The notes beneath the pieces are model-generated. The model did no database searches, was not told where the DNA came from, and worked only from the letters and a program-made list of their open reading frames with translations. DNA of 41,938 bases from Nonomuraea sp. MG754425 (GTDB taxonomy: Bacteria > Actinomycetota > Actinomycetes > Streptosporangiales > Streptosporangiaceae), in contig NZ_SSXE01000075.1 of NCBI RefSeq assembly GCF_021699195.1, forward strand, positions 1-41,938. The letters run 5' to 3'. Positions 32,122 to 39,204 of this stretch are shown piece after piece (positions within the stretch are counted from its first letter, which is position 1; each line of letters starts with the position of its first letter). The translations under genes were made by a program, and so were the position numbers.

Positions 32122-33072
32122 GTGTCCGCAATGAGTTCGTTCGTCGTCGCGCTCGACGTCGGTGGCACGTCCATGAAGGGCGGCCTGGTCAGCGAGTCCG
32201 GCGCGGTGCTGCTGAGCGAGCGGCGCCCGACCCCCCGCGCGGAGGGGCCGGAGGCGGTCGTGACCGCCATCTCCGGCTTCATCAGCCACCTGGCCGCCTC
32301 GGGCGACGGCAACCCGGCCGGTGTCGGTCTCGCCGTGCCCGGCCTGGTGACGGACAGCGCGGCCGTGTACGCGGCGAACCTCGGCTGGCGTGACGTCCCC
32401 GCGTCGAGCTTCACCACCCTCGACATCCCGGTGCTGCTGGGCCACGACGTCCGCACGGGCGGCCTGGCCGAGAGCATCCTCGGCGCGGGCCGCGGCCTCA
32501 CGGACTTCCTGTTCCTGCCCATCGGCACGGGCATCGCCGGCGCCTCCGTCATCCGCGGCGAACCGTACGGCGGCTCCTCCGGCTGGGCCGGCGAGATCGG
32601 CCACACCCCGGTCTTCCCGGACGGCGAGGAATGCGCCTGCGGGCAGTTCGGCTGCCTGGAGACGTACGCGTCGGCGGCCTCCGTCGGACGCCGCTACAGC
32701 CAGCGGGCCGGCGTGGAGGGCGTCAAGGCCGAGCAGGTCGTCTCCTCGGACGACCCCATCGCCGTCGAGGTCTGGGACGAGGCCGTGGAGGCGCTGTCGC
32801 TGGCGCTGGCCACGTACACGCTGCTGCTGGACCCCTCGGTCATCGTCCTGGGCGGCGGCCTGGCCCAAGCCGGCCCGGCCCTGTTCGACCCGGTGCGCAC
32901 CCGCCTGGTCAAGCGCCTGGCCTTCCGCGACGCGCCCCCGCTGGTCCCGGCGGCCCTCGGGGTGGACGCCGGCATGCTCGGCGCGGCCCTGCTCGGCTGG
33001 CGCGCGGCGGGGCGGCCTGAGCTGGGGCCCGGGTGGGCGGTGGATGTGCGATCGGGGCCTGCGGTGTCGTAA
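32122..33072 (+). CDS. ROK-family sugar kinase (glucokinase-like)
   Basis: A 316-residue ROK protein without an N-terminal DNA-binding domain, so an enzyme rather than a repressor. It has the ATP phosphate loop LDVGGTSMKGGLV, the catalytic Asp in LGHDVRTGGLAES, GEIGHTPVFPDG with its zinc His, and the zinc cluster CACGQFGCLETYAS. It phosphorylates glucose or a related hexose with ATP. The GTG at 32122 fits a leaderless -10; an in-frame ATG lies at 32131. It is immediately upstream of tRNA-Val (17-base gap), with no terminator between. Confidence 0.88.
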   Translation: MSAMSSFVVALDVGGTSMKGGLVSESGAVLLSERRPTPRAEGPEAVVTAISGFISHLAASGDGNPAGVGLAVPGLVTDSAAVYAANLGWRDVPASSFTTLDIPVLLGHDVRTGGLAESILGAGRGLTDFLFLPIGTGIAGASVIRGEPYGGSSGWAGEIGHTPVFPDGEECACGQFGCLETYASAASVGRRYSQRAGVEGVKAEQVVSSDDPIAVEVWDEAVEALSLALATYTLLLDPSVIVLGGGLAQAGPALFDPVRTRLVKRLAFRDAPPLVPAALGVDAGMLGAALLGWRAAGRPELGPGWAVDVRSGPAVS

Positions 33073-33089
33073 GGTGTAGTGCCGATCAG

Positions 33090-33161
33090 GGGCGGTTAGC
33101 TCAGCGGTAGAGCACTCGCCTTACAAGCGAGGGGTCACTGGTTCGAACCCAGTACCGCCCA
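33090..33161 (+). tRNA. tRNA-Val (anticodon TAC)
   Basis: A full 72-base cloverleaf: acceptor GGGCGGT/ACCGCCC, D-stem GCTC/GAGC, anticodon stem CTCGC/GCGAG with loop CTTACAA (anticodon TAC at 33122-33124), T-stem ACTGG/CCAGT with loop TTCGAAC, discriminator A. CCA is not fully encoded (ACCT follows). The 3' half serves as an integration site, with a degenerate copy at 36970-37013. Confidence 0.97.
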
Positions 33162-33166
33162 CCTGC
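33118..33166 (+). repeat. attL: 3' end of tRNA-Val plus 5 bases
   Basis: The 49 bases from the anticodon stem to CACCTGC just beyond the tRNA recur at 36970-37013. An integrase relic begins 55 bases further on, the canonical layout of a tRNA-integrated element. Confidence 0.8.
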
Positions 33167-33220
33167 GAAAGAGCCCCGTCTCCGATCATGGAAACGGGGC
33201 TTCGTGCCATTAACGTGCCA

Positions 33221-33582
33221 TTAGCTCAGGCGAGCGGGCACTCCGGAAGATCCATCGTCATCGTCCGGGTCGCTTTGGTTGATCTTGTCATCCATGGAAT
33301 CGGCGATCTTCCGGTCGGCCTCTGCGGTGCTGTGCTGATAGATCAGTGCGGCGCGGACTGAGTCGTGGCCCATTCGCTGCATGAGATCTTTGAGGCTCGC
33401 GCCGGAGTTGGCAGCGATCGTGTTACCGGTGTGTCGGAGATCGTGGAAGTGCAGGCCGGGGAAGCCGATCTTCCTGGTGTTCTTGTCCCACTTGGCCGCG
33501 CGGCGGAAGTTGCTGCACCGAAAAGGTTCCGCCTCGTGAGCCGGTGAAGATCAGCGCGTCGGCTTCCGGGGTGGTGAACTGA
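33221..33582 (-). pseudogene. 3' fragment of a tyrosine-recombinase integrase (relic A)
   Basis: Minus-strand translation gives the catalytic half of a phage/element integrase. It has ALIFTGSRGG, SNFRRAAKWDKNTRKIG, HFHDLRHTGNTIAANSG (His-x-x-Arg box), MGHDSVRAALIYQHST (His and nucleophile Tyr), and an acidic tail ending ARLS at a TAA. A one-base frameshift in a TTTT run near 33522-33526 breaks the frame between RGGTF and RCSNF. Everything before about residue QFTTPEA is lost at a junction near 33582. Its distance from attL (55 bases) is normal for an intact element's int end. It is too short and broken to act. Confidence 0.8.
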
Positions 33583-33745
33583 TCAAGCGGCGGCGCGCCG
33601 CGCCGCCGTACGCCCCGCGCCGACGTCCCCGCGCCGCGCTGCGGCCTGGGGGCCGGTCACGGCGCAGGCGTCGCGCGGGGCATCGCCGCACGACCGCCGC
33701 GCCGTACCCAACGAATGCGCCGACCACCGGCACACCGCCGCGCCG

Positions 33746-33757
33746 TACAGTGCCGTC
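33746..33757 (+). promoter_or_regulatory. Putative -10 before small zinc-motif ORF
   Basis: TACAGT at 33746-33751, 6 bases before ATG 33758, is the same hexamer and nearly the same spacing as at 1951. Confidence 0.35.
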
Positions 33758-33910
33758 ATGGACGAGTCGCCTCACATGGCGGACGACGAACCTTCTGCCT
33801 GCCCCGCATGCGGAGCCGGACCCGAGCAGTCCAGTGACCCGGACCGCATGTGGACCAGCGTCTGCTACTGCGGGCATCCGAGGTACTACGACTACAAGAG
33901 ATGTCCTTGA
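33758..33910 (+). CDS. Small CxxC / CxC protein in integrase-relic junction
   Basis: A 50-residue open frame of natural-looking composition: acidic start (MDESPHMADDEPS), CPACG, then CYCGHPRYY and CP at the end. Four or five Cys and one His could form a small zinc ribbon. Third-base G+C is high, and a leaderless -10 precedes it. Its last codons run into antisense DNA of integrase relic B, so the original protein was probably longer and cut by the same event. No family recognised. Confidence 0.45.
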   Translation: MDESPHMADDEPSACPACGAGPEQSSDPDRMWTSVCYCGHPRYYDYKRCP

Positions 33911-34678
33911 TCGGGACGCCGGAGTCTGACAGCACGGACACAGAGCTGTGCCGCAGTTCGCGAGGCGACCACTCCCGTCCGGTGAGTCCTGCCGCCTCCA
34001 CGACCTTCCGGAAGTCGCGCCGTACGTTGTGCGCTGTGACGGGAGTGCCCGTGCGTGTGCAGAACACGAGATCCGTGACCTTCCACCGCTCTCCTGCCTT
34101 CTCCTGCGCGATGTCTTGGGTGTCCTTGAGCAGCCGCAGGGCTGCCACGCAGCGCTGGGTGACCAGAGGAGCGCCCTCAGCTCCTCCGCGCGAACGCCGA
34201 TCAGCAGGGAGAGGACGATGTGGGCTCGCATGCGCTCGCCGCCCTGTTCCGCCTGCGTCAGGACGGCGAGAGCTTGAGTCAGCGTCAGGGCCTTGGAGGG
34301 ACGTCCGGCGCGTCCTTCCGGGACGTCGCAGAGATCGACGACGTTCCGCTTCACCTTGTCTCGGCGCATCGCGCTCTTGACCGACCGGTTGAGGACGCCG
34401 TGGATCAGCTTGAGCGATCGGGTGCCCAACTCGCTGGTCTTGCCAGCGAGCCACTTGTCAACGTCCTCCACGGAGAGGTCGCGTAGCTTGCGAGCCCCGA
34501 GAGCAGGGATCACGTGCTTGCTGGCGTGGGTGTTGTACATCTTCACCGTGGCGTCCGACCGTGGGCCGAGGCCGTGCTCCAGCCAGTGGCGCACCGCGTC
34601 GGCCACGGTGTAGTGGGTCGGCGCGATGGCGAGGCCATCCTCGTAGCGGTGGCTTCCGGGTGTAGTGCTGGGGGTCAC
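33899..34678 (-). pseudogene. Degenerate site-specific integrase (relic B)
   Basis: A second, different tyrosine integrase. The core-binding domain is readable (DAVRHWLEHGLGPRSDATVK, VIPALGARKLRDLSVEDVDK, PSKALTLTQALAVL). Arg box I follows (LSLLIGVRAEELRALLW). A frameshift with loss of about 25-30 residues comes next near 34163. The text resumes in another frame at VTQRCVAALRLLKDTQD, then VFCTRTGTPVTAHNVRRDF, and SPRELRHSSVSVLSDSG. It stops at the junction near 33899 without the final His and Tyr. The arm-binding N-terminal domain is also absent. A GTG at 34678 overlaps the upstream small gene's TGA, as an intact xis-int operon would. Confidence 0.85.
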
Positions 34679-34860
34679 TTCAGCCTGGTCTCCGCCTCCA
34701 GGTTCGCGGCCAGTTCGGTCAACGTCTCCCCGCAACGGACGTTGGACAGCCCGCTTGCGCGAGGAACCAGGTCCCTGCGCATGGCCACCCATCCTCCAGC
34801 CAGGTCCTGAATGCGCCACGCCGGGTAGGCTCTGATCAACTGCTCCAAGGTCACGCGCAC
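34675..34860 (-). CDS. Small hypothetical protein of the integrated element
   Basis: A 61-residue protein containing YPAWRIQDLAGGWVAMRRD and a C-terminal helix (ETLTELAANLEAETRL). Similar short proteins with a xxWxI...WVA core occur in actinomycete plasmids and integrative elements (recollection); function unknown. The GTG start overlaps the preceding small gene, and its TGA overlaps the integrase relic start, so three genes were translationally coupled. It may have acted with the integrase, but has no clear excisionase helix-turn-helix. Confidence 0.6.
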   Translation of the reverse strand: MRVTLEQLIRAYPAWRIQDLAGGWVAMRRDLVPRASGLSNVRCGETLTELAANLEAETRLK

Positions 34861-35015
34861 GGTGGCGCTCCGGCGACCGGCGTAGAGAGCGTTTGAGTCT
34901 TCCTCAGTTGGGCGTAGCGCAGCGCGACTCGGTGGGCGGCCTGAGCGGTGAGGGCGTCGGCCAGAGCCACGGCGGCGCGTTCCTCGGCCGTGAGAGGTCG
35001 GGTCGGTGGTTGCAT
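34851..35015 (-). CDS. Small Ala-rich hypothetical protein of the integrated element
   Basis: A 54-residue, mostly helical protein (PLTAEERAAVALADALTAQA, then HRVALRYAQLRK) ending in APPCA. It overlaps the next gene by 10 bases and is divergent from the XRE regulator. No family recognised. The position at the head of the int operon suggests an element-encoded accessory factor. The ATG at 35015 begins the helical region; the longer frame upstream is not convincing. Confidence 0.5.
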   Translation of the reverse strand: MQPPTRPLTAEERAAVALADALTAQAAHRVALRYAQLRKTQTLSTPVAGAPPCA

Positions 35016-35129
35016 GAGTGGGCTCCCATCACGTGCGGAGATGACGTAGCGTGACGGTATGTGTGGGCTGAGCTGCTGCCCCGGAAAGAAATTCCGGGTC
35101 CGTCGTAGGCGCCCGCTGAGGATGAGGGC

Positions 35130-36353
35130 ATGCGGGGAATGACGAGCAACTTGTCCATTGGCCAGCGAGTGGCCTGGTATCGGCGACGCCGAGGTATGTC
35201 CCAAGACGTTCTGGCGGGGTTGGTGGGACGGACCGCTGATTGGCTGAGCAAGGTCGAGAACGATCGCATCACCTTGGACCGGCTGTCGGTCATCAAGTCA
35301 CTGGCGAACGCGTTGGACGTGTCTCTCGGTGACCTGCTATCTGAGCTGCACCTATTCGAGTGGACGGATGAGAGCGGTGACCGGACGATTCCCGCGCTGC
35401 GGGCAGCGATCACCGATTATCGGCAGCTTTCGCCGATGGCCGAGGTGATCGTGAACGCGGAGCCGCCGAGTCTGGCCTCGTTGAAGAGCGCCATTGACGA
35501 AGTGTGGCGGGCATACCAGGGGGCCAGGTACAGCTATGTCATTAGGGTTCTTCCGGCGTTGGTCGGCGAAGCTCACCATGCCGCACGTGTTGGCGACGGC
35601 GATGCGCGCCTGTCGTCACTGGGTGCGCTCGGCCAGGTCTATCACGCTGCCGCCAGCATGCTGACCAAGGTGGGCGAGGCCGATCTCGCATGGATTGCCG
35701 CCGAGCGGGGCCTGACCTTCGCCCGGGATTCCGGCGATCAGCTCATCACGGCCTCATTGCTTCGCTGCGTCACGCATGCATTGCTGGCCAACGGCCGATA
35801 CAGGGCAGCCAAGCAGCTCACCGTGGACGCCGCTGAACTGCTGTCTCCTGGTCTTCCGCTCGCCACACCCGAACTGCTGTCGGTGTACGGGACGCTATAC
35901 CTCGCTGGGTCGATGGCGGCGGCGCGAGACGATGACCGGGATGCGACGCGTGCGTTCCTTGCCGAAGCGAGGAAGTCGGCGGTGCGGCTGGGCAGGGATG
36001 CCAACTATGTGTGGACGGCCTTCGGGCCGACGAACGTTCGCATCCACGAAGTGGCGACGGCGATCGAACTGGGAGACATCCAAGTCGCCGTAGATGTTGG
36101 GCCAAGGCTGGATACCAGTGGGCTTCCGGTCGAACGTCGCGCTCGCCATGGTCTCGCCGTGGCGCATGCCTTCAGCCTGCGGAACCGTACCGAAGATGCT
36201 CTGACGGCACTGTTGGAGGCTGAGACCATCGCGCCCGAGCAGGTGCGCCATCACTACCTCAGCCGTCAGCTCACGATGTCCTGGATCGGGAGGCAGAGAG
36301 GCAAGCCCGGCTTCCAGCTCGCCGCGCTCGCCCGGCGTCTGAAGATCGTGTGA
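35130..36353 (+). CDS. XRE-family helix-turn-helix protein with TPR-like C-terminus
   Basis: A 407-residue regulator. An N-terminal XRE DNA-binding domain (about 6-68: GQRVAWYRRRRGMSQDVLAG, LVGRTADWLSKVENDR) is followed by about 330 residues of alpha-helical, TPR-like repeats (AALTHALLANGRY-type helices, e.g. LLRCVTHALLANGRYRAAKQ). Such proteins in actinomycetes control neighbouring genes and may bind peptides or partner proteins. It lies inside the tRNA-Val element, divergent from the int operon, with a Nudix gene 31 bases downstream, a typical integrative-element pair. Codon use is less G+C-rich than the flanking core. The start may be ATG 35130 or 35139. Confidence 0.82.
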   Translation: MRGMTSNLSIGQRVAWYRRRRGMSQDVLAGLVGRTADWLSKVENDRITLDRLSVIKSLANALDVSLGDLLSELHLFEWTDESGDRTIPALRAAITDYRQLSPMAEVIVNAEPPSLASLKSAIDEVWRAYQGARYSYVIRVLPALVGEAHHAARVGDGDARLSSLGALGQVYHAAASMLTKVGEADLAWIAAERGLTFARDSGDQLITASLLRCVTHALLANGRYRAAKQLTVDAAELLSPGLPLATPELLSVYGTLYLAGSMAAARDDDRDATRAFLAEARKSAVRLGRDANYVWTAFGPTNVRIHEVATAIELGDIQVAVDVGPRLDTSGLPVERRARHGLAVAHAFSLRNRTEDALTALLEAETIAPEQVRHHYLSRQLTMSWIGRQRGKPGFQLAALARRLKIV

Positions 36354-36370
36354 GAGCAGGCCCTGTGGCG

Positions 36371-36383
36371 TAAGGTCGAGGCC
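36371..36383 (+). promoter_or_regulatory. Putative leaderless -10 of Nudix gene
   Basis: TAAGGT at 36371-36376 followed by 7 bases and the GTG at 36384. It would allow expression of the Nudix gene independently of the XRE gene. Confidence 0.4.
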
Positions 36384-36860
36384 GTGAATGATCAGGAGGC
36401 CGTGCGTTTCGCTCAGGCCAGCGCTGCCGCTGGAGTGCTGTTCTTCGATGACAGCGGGCGGGTGCTGCTCGTCCGGCCCACGTACAAGCCGTATCTGGAC
36501 ATCCCCGGTGGGTACGTTGAGCCGGGGGAGACTCCCTACGAGGCTTGCGTCCGGGAGGTAAGCGAAGAGCTGGGCATCCAGCCAACCATTGGCCGTCTTC
36601 TCGTAGCCGATTGGGCACCTCTCCCGCAGGAGGGCGACAAGGTTCTCTTCGTGTTCGACGGCGGCACCCTGGACGACGAGGAGATCAAGCAGATCAGGTT
36701 CGCCGACAAAGAGCTGAGCGCCTATGAGTTCCGTCGTGTTGATGAGCTGGACGGCCTGATGATCGAGCGTCTTGCCCGTCGTCTCAAGGCGGCTGCCATC
36801 GCCCGTGAGCAGGGCGAGACCATCTACCTAGAGCACGGCCGGACCGTCCCCGCTGAGTGA
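36384..36860 (+). CDS. Nudix hydrolase (Pif-like position in integrative element)
   Basis: A 158-residue Nudix hydrolase with an intact Nudix box at about residues 41-63 (GGYVEPGETPYEACVREVSE, then ELGI; catalytic REVSEEL). It would hydrolyse a nucleoside-diphosphate-linked substrate, identity unknown. In pSAM2 the pif gene, which blocks redundant transfer between element carriers, encodes a Nudix-motif protein; a Nudix gene beside an XRE regulator inside a tRNA-bounded element makes a similar origin plausible. It is the last gene before the attR-like copy at 36970. Confidence 0.87.
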   Translation: MNDQEAVRFAQASAAAGVLFFDDSGRVLLVRPTYKPYLDIPGGYVEPGETPYEACVREVSEELGIQPTIGRLLVADWAPLPQEGDKVLFVFDGGTLDDEEIKQIRFADKELSAYEFRRVDELDGLMIERLARRLKAAAIAREQGETIYLEHGRTVPAE

Positions 36861-37284
36861 CTGTCTGAGCGACAACGGCCCGGGACGAGCATGGACGGCG
36901 GGGGACCCAGGTGGAACGTTCGCCGAGGTGAGACCTGGAATCACCCGAGGTCCCGCCTTGTCCTGGCGAGCCTTACAAGCGAGGGGCCACTGGTTCCCGT
37001 ACCGCCCACCTGCAGGACACCCCTTATCCCGTGATCGCGGATACCCCAAAGAGGCGATCTTGACGGATCGTCTTCTCGTCTGGGCCAAAGCGCGTCCACG
37101 ACGACCGCCCCTCGAGCATCACCTTGTGGGCGTGCCGCAGCCTGCGGACCTTCAACCCGCTTGGCGCGAGCTCCTGGTCCGGGATCGCCGCACCGTTTCA
37201 CGAGCCCCGGCCATGGAGTCTCCGCAAGGTCGGCGAGGATGGGGTGGCCAGGTCGATCCTTCGCGTCCGCCAGGACGTTCACAG
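36861..37284. other. Gap containing attR
   Basis: 424 bases without a recognisable gene. It holds the degenerate tRNA-Val copy at 36970-37013; beyond it both strands have only open frames of poor composition. Confidence 0.6.
36970..37013 (+). repeat. attR-like degenerate copy of the tRNA-Val 3' half
   Basis: Matches 33118-33166 (anticodon stem through CACCTGC) except for one T-to-C change, loss of five bases in the T-loop and one further substitution. It is in the same orientation as the tRNA, 3.8 kb away. It is a direct repeat as expected for the distal end of an element integrated into the tRNA gene, now decayed. Confidence 0.8.
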
Positions 37285-37746
37285 TTACGTGACGGCGCGG
37301 GGGGCGATTTGAGCGATGCGCTGGTGGGACAAGCCGAGAGCGCTGCCGATGTCGCGGACGGTCCAGCCCTGGCCGGCGAGCAGGTGGGCGGCATGAATGA
37401 CCGCGGCCCGCTCGGCCTGCTCGGCGTGGAACCGGGCAGTGCGCGCCTCGACGACGGCGTGCAAGGCGTCAGCCGCGTCCGGATCTGCGGGAACGACGGC
37501 CACACCTACGTCGTCACTGTCGAGGAACTCGGCGACGCAGTGGAGGACGTTGCTTCCCAACTGGTTCCACGTGGCGCCCTGTGCCTCTACGACGTGGCCG
37601 CCGGGCAGGTCCTTGACGGTGGCCGTCCAGTACGTGCCCGTGCGCGTGGCTGTGGCGAGGTAGCCGGCGACCTCGATGGCCTCGACCTGGTCGAAGTCCT
37701 GCGGGATGTCGTCCCGAGCGAAGATCGCATCGCGGAATGAACTCAC
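37285..37746 (-). CDS. HicB-like domain plus helix-turn-helix protein
   Basis: A 153-residue protein. Residues about 18-80 resemble the HicB antitoxin fold (VAGYLATATRTGTYWTATV, then KDLPGGHVVEAQGATW). Residues about 95-125 form a helix (ARTARFHAEQAERAAVIHAA). The C-terminus is a helix-turn-helix (GQGWTVRDIGSALGLSHQRI). No HicA-type toxin gene lies next to it, so it may be an orphan regulator. The GTG at 37746 follows a TAGATT -10 by 7 bases, giving a leaderless start. HicB assignment is tentative; the HTH is clear. Confidence 0.7.
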   Translation of the reverse strand: MSSFRDAIFARDDIPQDFDQVEAIEVAGYLATATRTGTYWTATVKDLPGGHVVEAQGATWNQLGSNVLHCVAEFLDSDDVGVAVVPADPDAADALHAVVEARTARFHAEQAERAAVIHAAHLLAGQGWTVRDIGSALGLSHQRIAQIAPRAVT

Positions 37747-37759
37747 GACAGCGAATCTA
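37747..37759 (-). promoter_or_regulatory. Leaderless promoter of HicB-like gene
   Basis: On the minus strand TAGATT (37759-37754) is followed by 7 bases and the GTG at 37746. Confidence 0.45.
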
Positions 37760-37843
37760 GTGAGACGGCCGGATGGTGTCTGGCGCACCGGACGAAAGCT
37801 GTCTGCATCGCCAGCCATCCGGGGCTCCGCCGCTGTGCCCTTC

Positions 37844-38219
37844 TTACTTGCCGAGCGCCTCGGCCGCGGTCTGTAGCGCCGCCACCAGTTCGCGCATGCG
37901 GTCCGGGAGCGCTTCGAGGACGTCGGCGAGGTCTGCGGCCACGGCGGGGTCTACGTCGCGGAACCGCTGACGGCCGTCGCCGTTGGCGCGGGCGAGCCGG
38001 ACAACCGGCTCGCACCCGGGCGCCTGACCGATGGGACAACCCGGCCTCGACACCTTGGATGCGCCACGGGGCGAACTGCCCGGCGGCCCACCCGTGCACC
38101 TCGGGATGCAGGCGCAGCGTGACGTCGTTGAGCGTGTGCAGCAGGGCGACCACGGCGTACGCGTCCACCTCGTCGGCGGGCCGCCAGGTCCTGCGCCCGC
38201 GTCGCCGGGGGCCGTCCAT
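37844..38219 (-). pseudogene. Hypothetical protein gene with one frameshift
   Basis: Two minus-strand frames join into a plausible protein of about 124 residues. The first half includes ADEVDAYAVVALLHTLNDVT and HGWAAGQFAPWRIQGVEAG. The second half runs CPIGQAPGCEPVVRLARANG to VAADLADVLEALPDRM and AAEALGK. Removing one T from GGGTTGTCC (plus-strand 38034-38042) restores the frame. No family recognised. It may be real decay or a sequencing error. Confidence 0.5.
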
Positions 38220-38265
38220 CAGCCACCGCCAGCCGTCGCGAGCTCGACGGTGAGGCTTCTGATCT

Positions 38266-38303
38266 GCGAGGGATTCAGCGGCGAGGGATTCAGCGGCGAG
38301 GGA
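38266..38303. repeat. 15-base tandem repeat containing a stop codon
   Basis: GCGAGGGATTCAGCG at 38266-38280 and 38281-38295 plus a partial third copy. The DUF1579 stop codon lies within the unit, and because 15 is a multiple of 3 the gene has a second in-frame stop 15 bases on. Confidence 0.85.
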
Positions 38304-38778
38304 CGGCGCTGGGGCTGGAAGCCCTCGTGAAGCTCATGTCCATCCAGTGCCGCCAGTTTGAGCCGTTGTCCGTGCGCTGCCATTCAGCCGTCATGGAGTC
38401 GCCGTCTTCGGCGATCACCAGCGTCGCCCGCTCCGTCTCACCGGCGAACGTCCAGGCACCCTCGTCGTCGACGCTTGCCCGCATGGTGATGAAGTTGCCG
38501 TGATTGTCGAAGGAGCGCATGGGGTAGGTCCGGCTCGCTGGATCGTAGGGCCCGATCATCTCGATGACCTCGACGTGCTCCTCATTCATGTGCACGTCCA
38601 CACGGTGAATGAGGAAGTGCTCGCCCGCCAGCCACTCGTAGGTGTCCGACCCGGCGATGTGGATCGCCGGGTCGATCGCGGTGGCCGCTATACGCCCCTG
38701 CGAACGCCAACGGCCAACCAGCGCATTCAGGCGCTGGTTCTCCCGTCGCGGGGCACGGGTGCTGTCGTCTCCTGACAT
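38290..38778 (-). CDS. DUF1579 family protein
   Basis: A 162-residue lipocalin-like beta-barrel protein of the DUF1579 type (LNALVGRWRSQGRI, YEWLAGEHFLIHRVDVHM, MIGPYDPASRTYPMRSFDN, TAEWQRTDNGSNWRHWMDM). Family function is not established. The ATG at 38778 has GAGGA about 8 bases upstream. It is divergent from an ArsR-SRPBCC operon across an 87-base gap with a dyad, so it is likely under the same ArsR repressor. The stop codon is embedded in a 15-base tandem repeat. Confidence 0.82.
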   Translation of the reverse strand: MSGDDSTRAPRRENQRLNALVGRWRSQGRIAATAIDPAIHIAGSDTYEWLAGEHFLIHRVDVHMNEEHVEVIEMIGPYDPASRTYPMRSFDNHGNFITMRASVDDEGAWTFAGETERATLVIAEDGDSMTAEWQRTDNGSNWRHWMDMSFTRASSPSAVPRR

Positions 38779-38802
38779 GGTGAATCCTCGCCATCGATAG
38801 AG

Positions 38803-38828
38803 TGTAAGATGTTGCTTAAACACTTACA
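38803..38828. promoter_or_regulatory. Dyad in the divergent DUF1579/ArsR promoter, likely ArsR operator
   Basis: TGTAAG (38803-38808) and CTTACA (38823-38828) form an inverted repeat with a 14-base spacer, inside which TGTT/AACA (38810-38813 and 38819-38822) pair about nearly the same centre. This A+T-rich composite dyad between divergent genes is a good candidate for an ArsR-family repressor site. Confidence 0.55.
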
Positions 38829-38865
38829 TGCTCTCCCGGCAGTGCGCAAACGAAGGCGGTGGCCC

Positions 38866-39204
38866 ATGGACGACGCGCTTCGCGCTGTGGCGGACCCGAC
38901 CCGCCGCGCCATCCTCGTCCTGGTGCGGGATCGCGAGGTATCGGCAGGCGAGATCGCCGAGCGCTTTCCCGCAATCAGTCGCCCTGCGGTATCCCAGCAT
39001 CTGCGAACGCTGGCAGCAGCCCGCCTCGTCGACGTCCGCCGCGCAGGCAATCGCCGCTTCTATCGGCTACGTCCGGAGGGGCTGGCCGAGGCGGTGACGT
39101 TCCTGGAGACGATGTGGTCCGCCTCGCTCAGCCGCCTCCAGCACGAAGCCGAGCGAGAAGAACGCGCGCACACTGGTGACCAGGACGTGAAGGGATCGTT
39201 GTGA
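38866..39204 (+). CDS. ArsR-family helix-turn-helix repressor
   Basis: A 112-residue winged-helix protein (DALRAVADPTRRAILVLVRD, SRPAVSQHLRTLAAARLVDV, GNRRFYRLRPEGL). It lacks the metal-binding ELCVCDL cysteines, so it belongs to the non-metal ArsR group usually paired with SRPBCC proteins. The ATG at 38866 begins the conserved domain; upstream in-frame ATGs are unconserved. Its stop overlaps the SRPBCC start (GTGA), giving coupled translation. It likely represses both its own operon and the divergent DUF1579 gene. Confidence 0.87.
   Translation: MDDALRAVADPTRRAILVLVRDREVSAGEIAERFPAISRPAVSQHLRTLAAARLVDVRRAGNRRFYRLRPEGLAEAVTFLETMWSASLSRLQHEAEREERAHTGDQDVKGSL

Noticed and set aside
36941..37282. 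Possible 113-residue minus-strand gene over attR
   Set aside because: It would read through the tRNA-derived repeat, and composition is Arg/Gly/Pro-rich without motif.
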